Part shown: piece after piece, positions 44,954 through 53,661 of the stretch
How positions within the stretch are numbered: the stretch's first letter is position 1
How the letters are laid out: each line of letters opens with the position of its first letter
NCBI RefSeq assembly: GCF_000313615.1
Contig: NZ_AMZQ01000008.1
Location: 124,001 to 188,000 of the forward strand
Length of the DNA stretch: 64,000 nt
Direction: 5' to 3'
Source of the DNA: Campylobacter showae CSUNSWCD
Lineage (GTDB): Bacteria > Campylobacterota > Campylobacteria > Campylobacterales > Campylobacteraceae
Notes under the pieces: generated by a model
Seen by the model: only the letters and a program-made list of their open reading frames with translations
Told to the model about the DNA's origin: nothing
Database searches by the model: none
Translations under genes and position numbers: made by a program

Positions 44954-46255
44954 TTGAACAAACTCGCACTTAGCCTCGCCGCTCTTTGCCTCATCGTTTT
45001 CGTAAATTTTATTTACGAAAAGCTATCCGGCCCCACTCGCTTTGTAGTCACTGCCGATACTAAGATAATCCCCGGTTCGGAGCTAAGCAAATACGTAACG
45101 CAAGAGGAGATAGACGATTTTGCTTTTAGATACTGGGATATAGATAAGCAGATACAAGACAACGCATTTGCGGAAAATTTCCGCAAGCTTTTAAAATCAA
45201 AGCAAACGGATCAAATTTTAAAATTTATGCAAGATAATAACATTAGCATAGATTCTCCACTAATAGACGGCGTTACTCCTTTGATGTACGCTAGCTTTTA
45301 CGACGACGAAGCCACGGCAAAAAGACTTATAGATATGGGCGCAAACGCTCATGCGCAAGATAACTACAAACTCTCACCCCTGGCCTACGCCATAGAAAAC
45401 AACTCCACAAAGACCGCTAAGCTACTGCTTGATAGCGGGGTTAAATTTGATGAAGTAAAGGCGGTACAGTGGTATAGAAAAACTCCTTTTTACTACAATA
45501 TCGAAAAACTTATCATAGACGGAGACGACGTAAAGATAGTATATCGAGATAATTACCAAGTCAATAAAGAATCCAAAGACGTAAACGATCCGATAGGATA
45601 TATAGTAACCCATAACTACGTAGAGATGACCGAACTTGCCCTTGCTAGCGGGTATAGACCAAAACTAGACGATCATCCAAATACGTTTTTTCACGGACTA
45701 AGAGACGATTCCGAATTTATGCGATCTTTATATATCTTGCTAGATACTATCCCAAACTACGAACCTATGCTAAAGCTTCTTTTAAAATACGACGTCGTAG
45801 GGCAACCTACGAAAGAGGAACTAAAGAAGGCGTATGAGGAGTGCTATAAAAAGCGCAAGGGATGGATTGATTATAAAGAAAACTATATCTATAAAATGAA
45901 TCAAGGTAGAGACGAAGAGGCCGAAGAAAAGATACAAAGGACCAATAATAAATACAAACATGCTCCTTACTGGCACATATATCAAGACGGCCTTTTACAA
46001 TACAAACCAAAGCCGATAGACCCGAAAAAGATAGAAGAATTTGACAAAGAAATAAATTTCTATAATCCGCATTGCCCTGATCAAAATGCTACGTTTAAAG
46101 ACATTAGAACTTTCATAAAATGGGCAAATGAAATGGAAAAACGAGACGGGATAAATAGCGCTATAGGTAGAGCCGAAAGCGGTATGGCTCAGGTGATTTA
46201 CGTAGATAGCAACCGAAGCAAATCAGACTCAAACTCAAATTTACAAAGCAAATAG
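44954..46255 (+). CDS. Membrane-anchored ankyrin-repeat protein
   Basis: The start is TTG at 44954 behind AAGGGATAAA. The 433-residue protein has an N-terminal signal anchor (NKLALSLAALCLIVFVNFIY) and two or three ankyrin repeats: DGVTPLMYASFYDDEATAKR and LIDMGANAHAQDNYKLSPLA are the clearest, followed by YAIENNSTKTAKLLLDSG. The C-terminal half is charged and unrecognised. The ankyrin part probably binds another protein in the periplasm. The coding region is more AT-rich than its neighbours, hinting at transfer. A mini-ORF with its own ribosome site follows. Confidence 0.75.
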   Translation: MNKLALSLAALCLIVFVNFIYEKLSGPTRFVVTADTKIIPGSELSKYVTQEEIDDFAFRYWDIDKQIQDNAFAENFRKLLKSKQTDQILKFMQDNNISIDSPLIDGVTPLMYASFYDDEATAKRLIDMGANAHAQDNYKLSPLAYAIENNSTKTAKLLLDSGVKFDEVKAVQWYRKTPFYYNIEKLIIDGDDVKIVYRDNYQVNKESKDVNDPIGYIVTHNYVEMTELALASGYRPKLDDHPNTFFHGLRDDSEFMRSLYILLDTIPNYEPMLKLLLKYDVVGQPTKEELKKAYEECYKKRKGWIDYKENYIYKMNQGRDEEAEEKIQRTNNKYKHAPYWHIYQDGLLQYKPKPIDPKKIEEFDKEINFYNPHCPDQNATFKDIRTFIKWANEMEKRDGINSAIGRAESGMAQVIYVDSNRSKSDSNSNLQSK

Positions 46256-46270
46256 ATAAAAGGAGATAAA

Positions 46271-46303
46271 ATGTCAGGGGAATTTGAGTTAAATTTGAGA
46301 TGA
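46271..46303 (+). CDS. 10-residue mini-ORF behind a good ribosome binding site
   Basis: AAAGGAGATAAA precedes an ATG that encodes only MSGEFELNLR. Most of the frame lies in a terminator-like hairpin. It looks like the leftover start of a lost downstream gene; the same arrangement follows the broken gene at 16062. Confidence 0.2.
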   Translation: MSGEFELNLR

Positions 46304-46316
46304 TTTAACTCAAATT
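46281..46316 (+). terminator. Hairpin after the ankyrin gene
   Basis: The perfect 14-bp stem AATTTGAGTTAAAT/ATTTAACTCAAATT has an 8-base loop. The T run after it is short. Confidence 0.55.
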
Positions 46317-46428
46317 TCGTTTGGCGAGAGGTAAATTTAGCTTCAAATTTAACAGCCCTCAGCCAACTAAAGCCAAATTTTACTCGTCGCCCGGGCAGCA
46401 AATCAAATTTACCGCCAGGGCTTAAATT

Positions 46429-49272
46429 TTACTTCGCCGAGGCGGGATTATTTACGCTTATCACGACGTTTTTCTCGTTTAGATAGAGCTTCGCCGCGTC
46501 TTTTACGTCCTGCTCGGTGAGCGCATTTACCGCCTTTTCGTACTCGTCCAGGCTCAAAACCTCATCGCCAAAAACCAGCTCGCGCATGACCGCGCGCGTC
46601 CAAAACTCGCCCTGAACGTAGGATTGGCGCATTTTTACGAGCGCTGATTTTTTGAAATTTTGCAGATAGCGCTGGATGTCCGCGCCGCCTTTTAGCTCGG
46701 CGACGTTTGATTTTATCTCGCCTAGCACGGCATTTACGTTATCAGGCGCAGCCGTAAAGCCAAAATGCGCGGTGAAGCTTTCGTACGGGTATTTTGCGAG
46801 ATTCATATGCACGCCCAAGCCGTAGACCTGCCCGCGGTCCTCGCGCACGTCCTCGCGCAGCATCATCGAAAGCACTGCAGATAGGGCGTTTACGCGCAGT
46901 AACTCTGGGCGCGAATACTTCACGTTTTCGTTTTTCAGTATCATCGCGGCGTCGCTTCGCTGCGTGGTTTGGTAATTACGCTTAAACTCCCGTTCGCCCG
47001 CGATCGTCCTTACGCCGTCATCGACAAAATTTTCGCGTTCCGCGCGCGCTGGCAAATTTGCCAGATATTTTTGTAAAAGCGGCTCGGCTGCGGTCAAATT
47101 TAGATCGCCGACTACGATAAAATCATACGAAGCCGCGTTGGTAAATTTCTCCTTCACTATCTTTTTTACGTCGTTCATCTGCAGCTCGTTTATGTCCGCG
47201 GCCTCGAGCGGGTTCGTTCGCGGGTTGTTTTCGTAGAAAAATCTCGCAAATTCGTCGCGAAATTTACGCTCAGGCAGATTTTTGGTCTTTTCCAACTTTT
47301 CAAGCTCATTGATTTTTGTCTTTTTTAGCGCGTTTTCGTCAAATCTAGGCTCACTAAACTCCAAAAACAGCGCGCGCAAAAGCCACTCAAAGTCCGCGCT
47401 AGCCGAGCTTGCGCTGTATCCTTGCGAAAGCTGATCGATAAATTTGCTATAGCTTAGCTGCTTGCCGCTTAGGATTTTAGCCAGGTCGTAGTTGCTAAAC
47501 TCCCCCGCCCCGCTCTCGTTTGAGACCTCTACGGCTAGCGCTCCCTGCTTTGGTTTGGCCAAATTTGACGTGCCGCCGCGACTAACCGCGCTTAGCCAGA
47601 CGACGTCTTTTTTGGTTTTTACCTCCTTAAATGCCACGCGCGCGCCGTTTGGTAGCTCGTAAAGGTAAAAATCAAGCTTTTCGTTATGCTTTTTTGATAC
47701 GAAATTTTTAGGCTTTAGCGCGTCGTAGTCGAAAAGCTCGCTCTTTGCCTGATTTGCGGCTAGCGTGTCGTACGGCTTTGCCTCCGCCCAAATTTGATCA
47801 AATTTAGCCTCGTTTAGCTTCGCTCCTTTGGCGCTAATTACGTTTAGATTTTTTGCGTCGATGGCCAGTATCCGCCTAAATTCGGCGTTTACCTCCTCAA
47901 GGTTGATCTCATCAAGCAGCGCCAAAGTGACGTCGCGCAAGTCCTTGTCGCCTAGCAGCACGCCGCCGATCCTAGTCGTATCCTCGATATTTGCCGCGAC
48001 CGCGCTCGAGCGCTTGTTGCCCGCTTGCAAATAGGCATTTTTAGCCGAGTTTATAAAATCTTTTTTTGCGCTTTCAAAGTCAGCCTGGCTAAAGCCAAAT
48101 TTCTCCACTCCCTTTAAAACACTCGCCAGATCGCTAAGCGCGCCGCTAAAATCATCATCCACGGCGTTTATCTCAAAGGCGTAAAGCACGTTTTGATCCT
48201 CGATGATCGGCGAGTAAAATCGCCCGCGCAGGGCTAAATTTCGCTGCTCGTATATCATGGCGACCAGGTCTGAGATGTAGTTTACTAGCAAATTTTGCCT
48301 AAGCCTTTGGATCTCGTCGTCAAATTTGTACTTTTGCGTAAAGATCAAATTTATCGAGTTTAGCCCGATCTCGGCGGAGTCGTAGTTATTTACGCTAAAG
48401 CCGCTTTTTATAGGGATAGTTTTATCCGGACTCACGTAGTCGTTTGTGTTTTTAGCGGGGCCAAAGCTTTGCTTTATCAGCTCCTCTATGCGCTTTTTAT
48501 CAAAGTCGCCGACTGCGATAAATTTCATAAATCTAGGCTGATACGTCCTGCCGTAAAAGCCCTTTATGGTCGCCACGTCGACGTTTTTTACGATATTCAT
48601 ATCGCCGATGGGCGACCTTTTGGCGTAGATGCTATCGCCGTATAGCTCGGGCACGCGGTTTTTGATGTAAAATCTATACGCAGGCGTGTTTCTGGCGCGC
48701 TCCTCCTCGACGATGATGCCCCGCTCTTTATCCAGCTCGGCCGCGTCAAAGCTCACACCGTCGATCCAGTCGCGAAAGACGCGGAAAACGTCCTTTAAAT
48801 TTTGCTCGTTTACGTGGATTTCTAGCAGATAGCTAGTCTGATCGTAGCTAGTCTGCGCGTTTAGATCCGCGCCAAAGGCCACTCCGAGGCTCTCTAGCTT
48901 TTTAACTAGCTCGTTTTTGCTAAACTCGCGGCTGCCGTTAAAGGCCATGTGCTCGGTAAAGTGCGCCAGTCCCAGCTCGTTTTCGCGCTCGTCGGTCGAG
49001 CCGATGTTTACGACTAGATAAAAATATGCCGAATTTGCGGGTTGCTTGTTTTCCTTGACATAGTATTTTAGCCCGTTTGCTAGCTCTCCGCTCGCAATAG
49101 TCGGATCCTGGGTCAAATTTAGCTTTTGCGCGGTTTTATCCTTCGCCGTCAAATTTGACGCGCTCAAATTTGCGTCCAGCTGCCGCGTTTTAGTCGCCTG
49201 CGCGACCGGCGCTTGTTTAGCCAAAACGCTCGCCGCAAAAACGGCTAGAAATAAAAATAAAATTTTCCTCAT
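46429..49272 (-). CDS. M16-family zinc metallopeptidase
   Basis: The 947-residue protein is a secreted (signal peptide 1-18) pitrilysin-type peptidase of the PqqL-like group. The inverted zinc motif HFTEH is at 104-108, with the third ligand in RGIIVEEERA about 75 residues later. Two M16 halves are present: an active N-terminal half and an inactive C-terminal half, each with an R/Y substrate-pocket domain. It probably degrades peptides in the periplasm. The mature N-terminus (residues 20-60) is a low-complexity stretch rich in NLT words. Confidence 0.92.
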   Translation of the reverse strand: MRKILFLFLAVFAASVLAKQAPVAQATKTRQLDANLSASNLTAKDKTAQKLNLTQDPTIASGELANGLKYYVKENKQPANSAYFYLVVNIGSTDERENELGLAHFTEHMAFNGSREFSKNELVKKLESLGVAFGADLNAQTSYDQTSYLLEIHVNEQNLKDVFRVFRDWIDGVSFDAAELDKERGIIVEEERARNTPAYRFYIKNRVPELYGDSIYAKRSPIGDMNIVKNVDVATIKGFYGRTYQPRFMKFIAVGDFDKKRIEELIKQSFGPAKNTNDYVSPDKTIPIKSGFSVNNYDSAEIGLNSINLIFTQKYKFDDEIQRLRQNLLVNYISDLVAMIYEQRNLALRGRFYSPIIEDQNVLYAFEINAVDDDFSGALSDLASVLKGVEKFGFSQADFESAKKDFINSAKNAYLQAGNKRSSAVAANIEDTTRIGGVLLGDKDLRDVTLALLDEINLEEVNAEFRRILAIDAKNLNVISAKGAKLNEAKFDQIWAEAKPYDTLAANQAKSELFDYDALKPKNFVSKKHNEKLDFYLYELPNGARVAFKEVKTKKDVVWLSAVSRGGTSNLAKPKQGALAVEVSNESGAGEFSNYDLAKILSGKQLSYSKFIDQLSQGYSASSASADFEWLLRALFLEFSEPRFDENALKKTKINELEKLEKTKNLPERKFRDEFARFFYENNPRTNPLEAADINELQMNDVKKIVKEKFTNAASYDFIVVGDLNLTAAEPLLQKYLANLPARAERENFVDDGVRTIAGEREFKRNYQTTQRSDAAMILKNENVKYSRPELLRVNALSAVLSMMLREDVREDRGQVYGLGVHMNLAKYPYESFTAHFGFTAAPDNVNAVLGEIKSNVAELKGGADIQRYLQNFKKSALVKMRQSYVQGEFWTRAVMRELVFGDEVLSLDEYEKAVNALTEQDVKDAAKLYLNEKNVVISVNNPASAK

Positions 49273-49414
49273 CGTCGTCCTTTAAATTTAAAAAGTCGAT
49301 TATATAGCGCGATTTTTAATATTTTTGCCCGCGTGCGGCGGAAACGGCGGCCGTGCTAAATTTATTTTTTATAAAATTTATGCTAAATTTAGCCCAAATT
49401 TTAAAGGATAAATT

Positions 49415-50182
49415 TTGGTAAAAATAGGAATCCACGGCGCAAGCGGCAAAATGGGACGCATGATCATCGAGTGCCTAAAAAACGAGCCAAACGCGAAACT
49501 CAGCGCGGCTTATACGATAGAGCCGCTTGATTTTGCGTTGCCTGACGGTGTCGTTCTCACAGATAAATTTGACGAGCTTTTTGCAAACTGCGACGTCGTT
49601 ATCGACTTTACGATCAAAGATGGCGCGATAAACCTGCTAAACTACGCCCGCACTGACCCAAAACCGCTAGTTATCGGCACGACAGGTCTTGGCGAGGACG
49701 GAGCAAGCCTGCTAAAGCTCGCAAGCGCGGCGATGCCGATACTTTACGCTACCAATATGAGCCTTGGCGTCGCGGTTTTAAATCGTTTGGCGGCGCTAGC
49801 GTCAAAGGCATTGCGTGAATTTGACGCCGAGATCGTCGAGCAGCACCACAGACACAAAAAAGACGCTCCAAGCGGCACGGCGTTGACGCTTGGCGAACGC
49901 GTGGCGGCGGCTAGAGGTTTAAATCTAAAAGACGTTTTAGTAACGGGCAGAGACGGGCTAGTCGGAGCTCGCAGCAAGGACGAGATCGCGATCCTAGCCG
50001 TGCGAGGCGGCGACGTCGTGGGCAGGCATACGGTCGGATTTTACAACGAGGGCGAGTTTATCGAGCTAAATCACACCGCGACTAGCCGCGCGACCTTTGC
50101 CAAGGGTGCTATAAAGGCGGCTATTTGGGTTGCCGGACAGCAAAGCGGGCTGTACGGGATAGATGATTGCTTGGGGTTGTAA
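49415..50182 (+). CDS. dapB: 4-hydroxy-tetrahydrodipicolinate reductase
   Basis: DapB reduces the ring precursor of diaminopimelate and lysine. The 255-residue protein has the NAD(P) motif [14 protein letters not shown] at the N-terminus, [15 protein letters not shown] near residue 62, [11 protein letters not shown] near 88, [15 protein letters not shown] near 110 and the signature [18 protein letters not shown] near 142. The start is a TTG at 49415 behind AAAGGATAAA. Confidence 0.96.
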   Translation: MVKIGIHGASGKMGRMIIECLKNEPNAKLSAAYTIEPLDFALPDGVVLTDKFDELFANCDVVIDFTIKDGAINLLNYARTDPKPLVIGTTGLGEDGASLLKLASAAMPILYATNMSLGVAVLNRLAALASKALREFDAEIVEQHHRHKKDAPSGTALTLGERVAAARGLNLKDVLVTGRDGLVGARSKDEIAILAVRGGDVVGRHTVGFYNEGEFIELNHTATSRATFAKGAIKAAIWVAGQQSGLYGIDDCLGL

Positions 50183-50187
50183 AATAG

Positions 50188-50310
50188 GCGGCTTGGCTTT
50201 TTCTACTTACTTTGCGTTGAAATTTGATTTTCAAGCTCGGCAACCCGCACGGTTAGCCTACGCTTGGAAATCAAATTTCGCCTTAATTAAGCGAAAAGTC
50301 CTGCGCCTTA
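50188..50310 (-). repeat. Intergenic element, copy C1 (antisense to dapB)
   Basis: The plus strand shows GGCTTGGCTTTTTCTAC and ACTTTGCG, an arm GAAATTTGATTTTCAAG, CTCGGCA, TAGCCTACG and a complementary arm CTTGGAAATCAAATTTC (16 of 17 paired). Then come AAAGTCCTGCGCCTTAT, the counterpart of AAATACTTCGCCTTGA in other copies. It starts 5 bases after the dapB stop. Confidence 0.7.
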
Positions 50311-50344
50311 TCATTTTACGTTCAAATTTTGATAATTAAATTTT

Positions 50345-50491
50345 AGTATGAGAGGCAAAGTATCGCGAGATGATTTTTGGGGTTGCGCAGAAATTTTCGT
50401 CCAAGACTAGGCATGTAGTCTGTCGCAGGGCGGAAATTTCAAGCTCCGCAAAAAGCGCTCGCGAGACGAGCCTCAAAAAGGAAAAATTAAA
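50345..50491 (+). repeat. Intergenic element, copy C2 (directly before purF)
   Basis: The copy reads AAAGTATCGCGAGATGATTT, GGGGTTGCG, arm AGAAATTTTCGTCC, AAGACTAGGCATGTAGTCTG, TCGCAG, arm GGGCGGAAATTTC, AAGCTCCGCAAAAAGCGCTC, GCGAGACGAGCC and AAAAAGG. The last bases form the purF ribosome binding site. Confidence 0.75.
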
Positions 50492-51829
50492 ATGTGTGCG
50501 ATAGTTGGAGTAATAAATTCTAAAGATGCGGCAAAAACGGTATATTATGCGCTATTTGCCATGCAACACCGAGGCCAGGAAGCAAGCGGCATCAGCGCAT
50601 GCGACGAGGGACACATAGAAACCGTCAAGGGTCGCGGACTCGTGACCGAGGTATTTGATAAAAAGAGCTTTGAAGTGCTAAAAGGCGATATGGCGATCGG
50701 GCACAACCGCTACGCCACCGCGGGCAAAAACTCCGCCGCCGACGCGCAGCCAATCGCGGCAAACTACGCGCTAGGCTCGATCTCGGTCGCACATAACGGC
50801 AACCTCGTAAACAAAGACGAAGTCCGCGAAGCGCTGATCGCCGAGGGAGCGATATTTCAAAGCAACATGGACACCGAAAACATCGTCCATCTCATCGCTA
50901 GAAGCCGCAGCGAACACCTACAAGACCGCATAGTCGCGGCGCTAAAACAGATCAAAGGCGCCTACTGCCTACTCATCCAGTCCCGCCATAAAATTTTCGC
51001 CATCCGCGACCGCTGGGGCGTGAGACCGCTCTCGCTGGGACGCCTAAAAGACGGCGGATACATCGTAGCTAGCGAAACGTGCGCGTTTGATTTGGTGGGC
51101 GCGAGCTTCGTCCGCGACGTGGAGCCGGGCGAGATGCTGGTTTTTGAACAGGGCAAAAGTGAGTTTGAGAGCGTGCGCCTTTTTGAGCCAGAGCCTAGAG
51201 TTTGTGCGTTTGAGTATATTTATTTCGCGCGCCCCGATAGCGTCATAGAGGGCAAAAGCGTCTACGAAGTACGCAAAAAAATGGGCGAAACGCTAGCCAA
51301 AAAAAGCAAGATCGACGCGGACTTCGTCGTGCCGGTGCCAGACAGCGGAACGCCAGCGGCACTGGGCTACGCAAACGCCAGCGGGATACCGTTTGAGCTA
51401 GCCATCGTGCGAAATCACTACGTCGGCCGCACCTTTATCGAGCCGACGCAAGAGATGCGCAACCTCAAAGTCAAACTCAAGCTAAACCCAATGGCAAGCC
51501 TGCTCAAGGGCAAAAGTGTAGTCGTAGTGGACGACAGCATCGTGCGCGGCACGACCTCCAAAAAGATCGTCGAGCTACTTCGCCACGCGGGCGCGAGAGA
51601 GATACACTTTAAAGTCGCCTGCCCCGAGCTAAAGTACCCCGAGCGCTACGGCATCGACACTCCAAGCTTCGAGGAGCTAATCAGCGCAAACAAAACGCCT
51701 GAAGAGGTGCGCAAATATATCGGCGCGGACAGTCTCGAGTTTTTGGACGTGGACGAGCTAGTTAGCAGTATCGGCAGCGAACGCAAATACTCGCTGGTTA
51801 GCTTTGACGGAGATTATTTTATTAAATAA
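50492..51829 (+). CDS. purF: Amidophosphoribosyltransferase
   Basis: PurF makes phosphoribosylamine from PRPP and glutamine, the first step of purine synthesis. The 445-residue protein starts MCAIVGV, with Cys2 as the N-terminal glutamine nucleophile. It has the glutaminase motifs GHNRYATAG near residue 70 and AHNGNLVN near 98. The PRPP loop VVVVDDSIVRGTTSKKIVE is near 343. The start is certain because Cys2 must be exposed. Confidence 0.97.
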   Translation: MCAIVGVINSKDAAKTVYYALFAMQHRGQEASGISACDEGHIETVKGRGLVTEVFDKKSFEVLKGDMAIGHNRYATAGKNSAADAQPIAANYALGSISVAHNGNLVNKDEVREALIAEGAIFQSNMDTENIVHLIARSRSEHLQDRIVAALKQIKGAYCLLIQSRHKIFAIRDRWGVRPLSLGRLKDGGYIVASETCAFDLVGASFVRDVEPGEMLVFEQGKSEFESVRLFEPEPRVCAFEYIYFARPDSVIEGKSVYEVRKKMGETLAKKSKIDADFVVPVPDSGTPAALGYANASGIPFELAIVRNHYVGRTFIEPTQEMRNLKVKLKLNPMASLLKGKSVVVVDDSIVRGTTSKKIVELLRHAGAREIHFKVACPELKYPERYGIDTPSFEELISANKTPEEVRKYIGADSLEFLDVDELVSSIGSERKYSLVSFDGDYFIK

Positions 51830-51852
51830 TTTTAGTTCCGAGTTTTATACCG

Positions 51853-51882
51853 ACGGAGTCAAATTTACAAATTTGACTCCGT
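51853..51882 (+). terminator. Terminator after purF
   Basis: The inverted repeat ACGGAGTCAAATTT / AAATTTGACTCCGT is perfect over 14 bases with a very short centre. It lies 24 bases after the purF stop. Confidence 0.65.
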
Positions 51883-52042
51883 TCTTGGTTGCGATAAAAT
51901 TTTTGGTTGCAAAACTGCATCTTGAAAGTATAATTTTTATTTTTAATGCCCTTTATCTCAAATTTAGATTTTAGTGATTTGAATTTGAGAAATTTATATC
52001 AAAAAATGAAAATATTTTATCAATATATAAGCAAACGTTGAA

Positions 52043-52048
52043 TATAAT
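52043..52048 (+). promoter_or_regulatory. Probable -10 box of the tRNA gene
   Basis: A perfect TATAAT lies 13 bases before the tRNA, in AT-rich sequence without a clear -35 box, as is common for Campylobacter sigma-70 promoters. Confidence 0.55.
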
Positions 52049-52061
52049 TGCGAACTTTAAT

Positions 52062-52138
52062 GTCACGGTAGCTCAGCTGGTTAGAGCGCTGGTCTCATAA
52101 GCCGGAGGTCGGGAGTTCAAGTCTCCCCCGTGACACCA
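52062..52138 (+). tRNA. tRNA-Met (anticodon CAT)
   Basis: The cloverleaf is complete: acceptor GTCACGG pairs with CCGTGAC, then discriminator A and an encoded CCA. The anticodon stem CTGGT/GCCGG holds the loop CTCATAA, so the anticodon is CAT. Position 1 is G paired to C, so it is not the initiator tRNA. A lysidine-modified tRNA-Ile(CAT) cannot be ruled out. The AT-rich gene cluster begins right after it. Confidence 0.93.
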
Positions 52139-52354
52139 TAGATGTCCTACTTATCGATACTTTAACTGCCCTTTTTGCAGTTTCCCTTTCTTTAAAATTT
52201 CCTAAAAGTATGGTACAGTTTTTATAAAAAGCGGTACATTTTTTTAGGATTGATTTATTTTACAAGATGCTTTCTATAAATTTGCTTTTATTTTTGCCCA
52301 TAGGTAAAATTTTATTTCAAAGCGAGCAAACATAAATTTATCTCGCTTAAATTT

Positions 52355-52371
52355 TCGGCACAACTTTTGCT
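52355..52371 (+). promoter_or_regulatory. Sigma-54 promoter before the first cluster gene
   Basis: The sequence CGGCACAACTTTTGCT has the invariant GG-N10-GC of RpoN promoters and matches TGGCAC-N5-TTGC at nearly all positions. The expected start of transcription is about 20 bases before the ATG at 52405. In Campylobacter, sigma-54 drives mid-class flagellar genes. Confidence 0.7.
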
Positions 52372-52404
52372 TACTCTTTGAAGCTAAATTTCAAGGAGTA
52401 AGCT

Positions 52405-53556
52405 ATGAAAGTCTCTTATAACTCCATCTTAACAAAACAGCACTACCAAAAACAGACAAAAAGCGAAGGCTTTGCAAATTTCTTGCCTAACACTCCAAAT
52501 ATAAATTCGATCAGCCAAACCACTACTCCCAAGAATGACTTTGTTTCATCTAGTAGTATCGACTCTCTTTATCAGGCTAAATTTACTTCACAAGAGGGCT
52601 ATGGGTATAGTGTAGATACTAAAGGATTTATGGGGGCTGATTTTAACAAAGCTGCAGGTCTGCCACAGGACTTTAAAATACACAAAAGCACGCTTGATGC
52701 GATAGTGCTGCACAATCAAAAGCACCCAAACTTTACAAATTTTTCAATGGAAACAAAGAAAGATAACCAACTCTTTGGAGAGGATAGCTTTGCAAATATC
52801 GATCTAGCAAATACCATAAAGCAATACTATAAAATTTTTGATCAAATTTCAGCTGGAGTTATTAGCAAGGGTAAAGAGTTTTACTCAAATGAAGATCTAG
52901 CAAAGATGCCAAAGGGCTACTTTTCAAAAGATAAAAAAATAGAGCATGTTGAATACCTAATGGGTAGGATGACTAGCGATGAGCTAGATGGGCTAACTGA
53001 TAGGAGTAATGAGAAGGTAACTCATATCTTTAGGACGACTCAAGACGCAGAATATGCACATAGGTTATGGGATGATCTAAGCGATATAAATGTAGAAGTC
53101 AATGGAAATTTCCTTGACTTTTCTCCAGAAGTGATGACAACTGAGCATACTATCCCTTATATGTGGGTTAGTAGTGCTGGATATGACTTTAAGCCTGATA
53201 TGTCTGTATATGACAATGAACAAGGCTATACAAAGGAGCAAATTTTTGTAGCATTTTTAAAAAACGAGCAAGGTCTTGTGCTGCAAGGCGGCACAACAAG
53301 AATAACTGACGAGGCTCTTAATGTGTATAAAAGTTCATTAATACTTACAAAACAAGATAGAAGTGAGATAGGCATACCAAAGGCTTATTATGATGAGATA
53401 CTATCTGGCAAGAAAGATCTAAAAGATATACTAGCCAGGATTTTAAAGCTTAGAAATTTAGAGCTTAAAAAAGATCAAACGCTTGAGGGACTAGCAAGCA
53501 AGATAATGGACGTTTTAAAAGAATTTGATGAGAGGACGAAGACAAGAGAGCTTTAA
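52405..53556 (+). CDS. Family A protein 1, unknown function
   Basis: The 383-residue protein has no signal peptide and starts with a disordered S/T/Q/N-rich stretch (about 1-60). Then comes the family A box at residues 66-98: GYGYSVDTKGFMGADFNKAA followed by GLPQDFKIHKSTLDA. Later shared elements are FANIDLANTIKQYYKIFDQI, LAKMPKGYFSK and DFKPDMSVYDNEQGYTKEQI. It is most similar to the truncated protein at 60360-61355. An AAGGAG box and a sigma-54 promoter precede it. The disordered N-terminus and flagellar-type promoter fit export through the flagellar apparatus, which is inference. The family is not one I recognise. Confidence 0.8.
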   Translation: MKVSYNSILTKQHYQKQTKSEGFANFLPNTPNINSISQTTTPKNDFVSSSSIDSLYQAKFTSQEGYGYSVDTKGFMGADFNKAAGLPQDFKIHKSTLDAIVLHNQKHPNFTNFSMETKKDNQLFGEDSFANIDLANTIKQYYKIFDQISAGVISKGKEFYSNEDLAKMPKGYFSKDKKIEHVEYLMGRMTSDELDGLTDRSNEKVTHIFRTTQDAEYAHRLWDDLSDINVEVNGNFLDFSPEVMTTEHTIPYMWVSSAGYDFKPDMSVYDNEQGYTKEQIFVAFLKNEQGLVLQGGTTRITDEALNVYKSSLILTKQDRSEIGIPKAYYDEILSGKKDLKDILARILKLRNLELKKDQTLEGLASKIMDVLKEFDERTKTREL

Positions 53557-53608
53557 AAAATATAACATAGTAGACATTCGCTCTAAGCCCTTTTAGACTA
53601 TAAACTAC

Positions 53609-53634
53609 TAAACATTTTTTATATTTGCCGATAT
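53609..53634 (+). promoter_or_regulatory. Sigma-28 (FliA) promoter before the EF-hand gene
   Basis: TAAACATT, then 10 bases, then GCCGATAT. This matches the FliA consensus TAAAGTTT-N11-GCCGATAA well, with spacing one base short. It ends 27 bases before the ATG. Confidence 0.7.
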
Positions 53635-53661
53635 AAGATATATATTTTAAAAGGATTTAGA

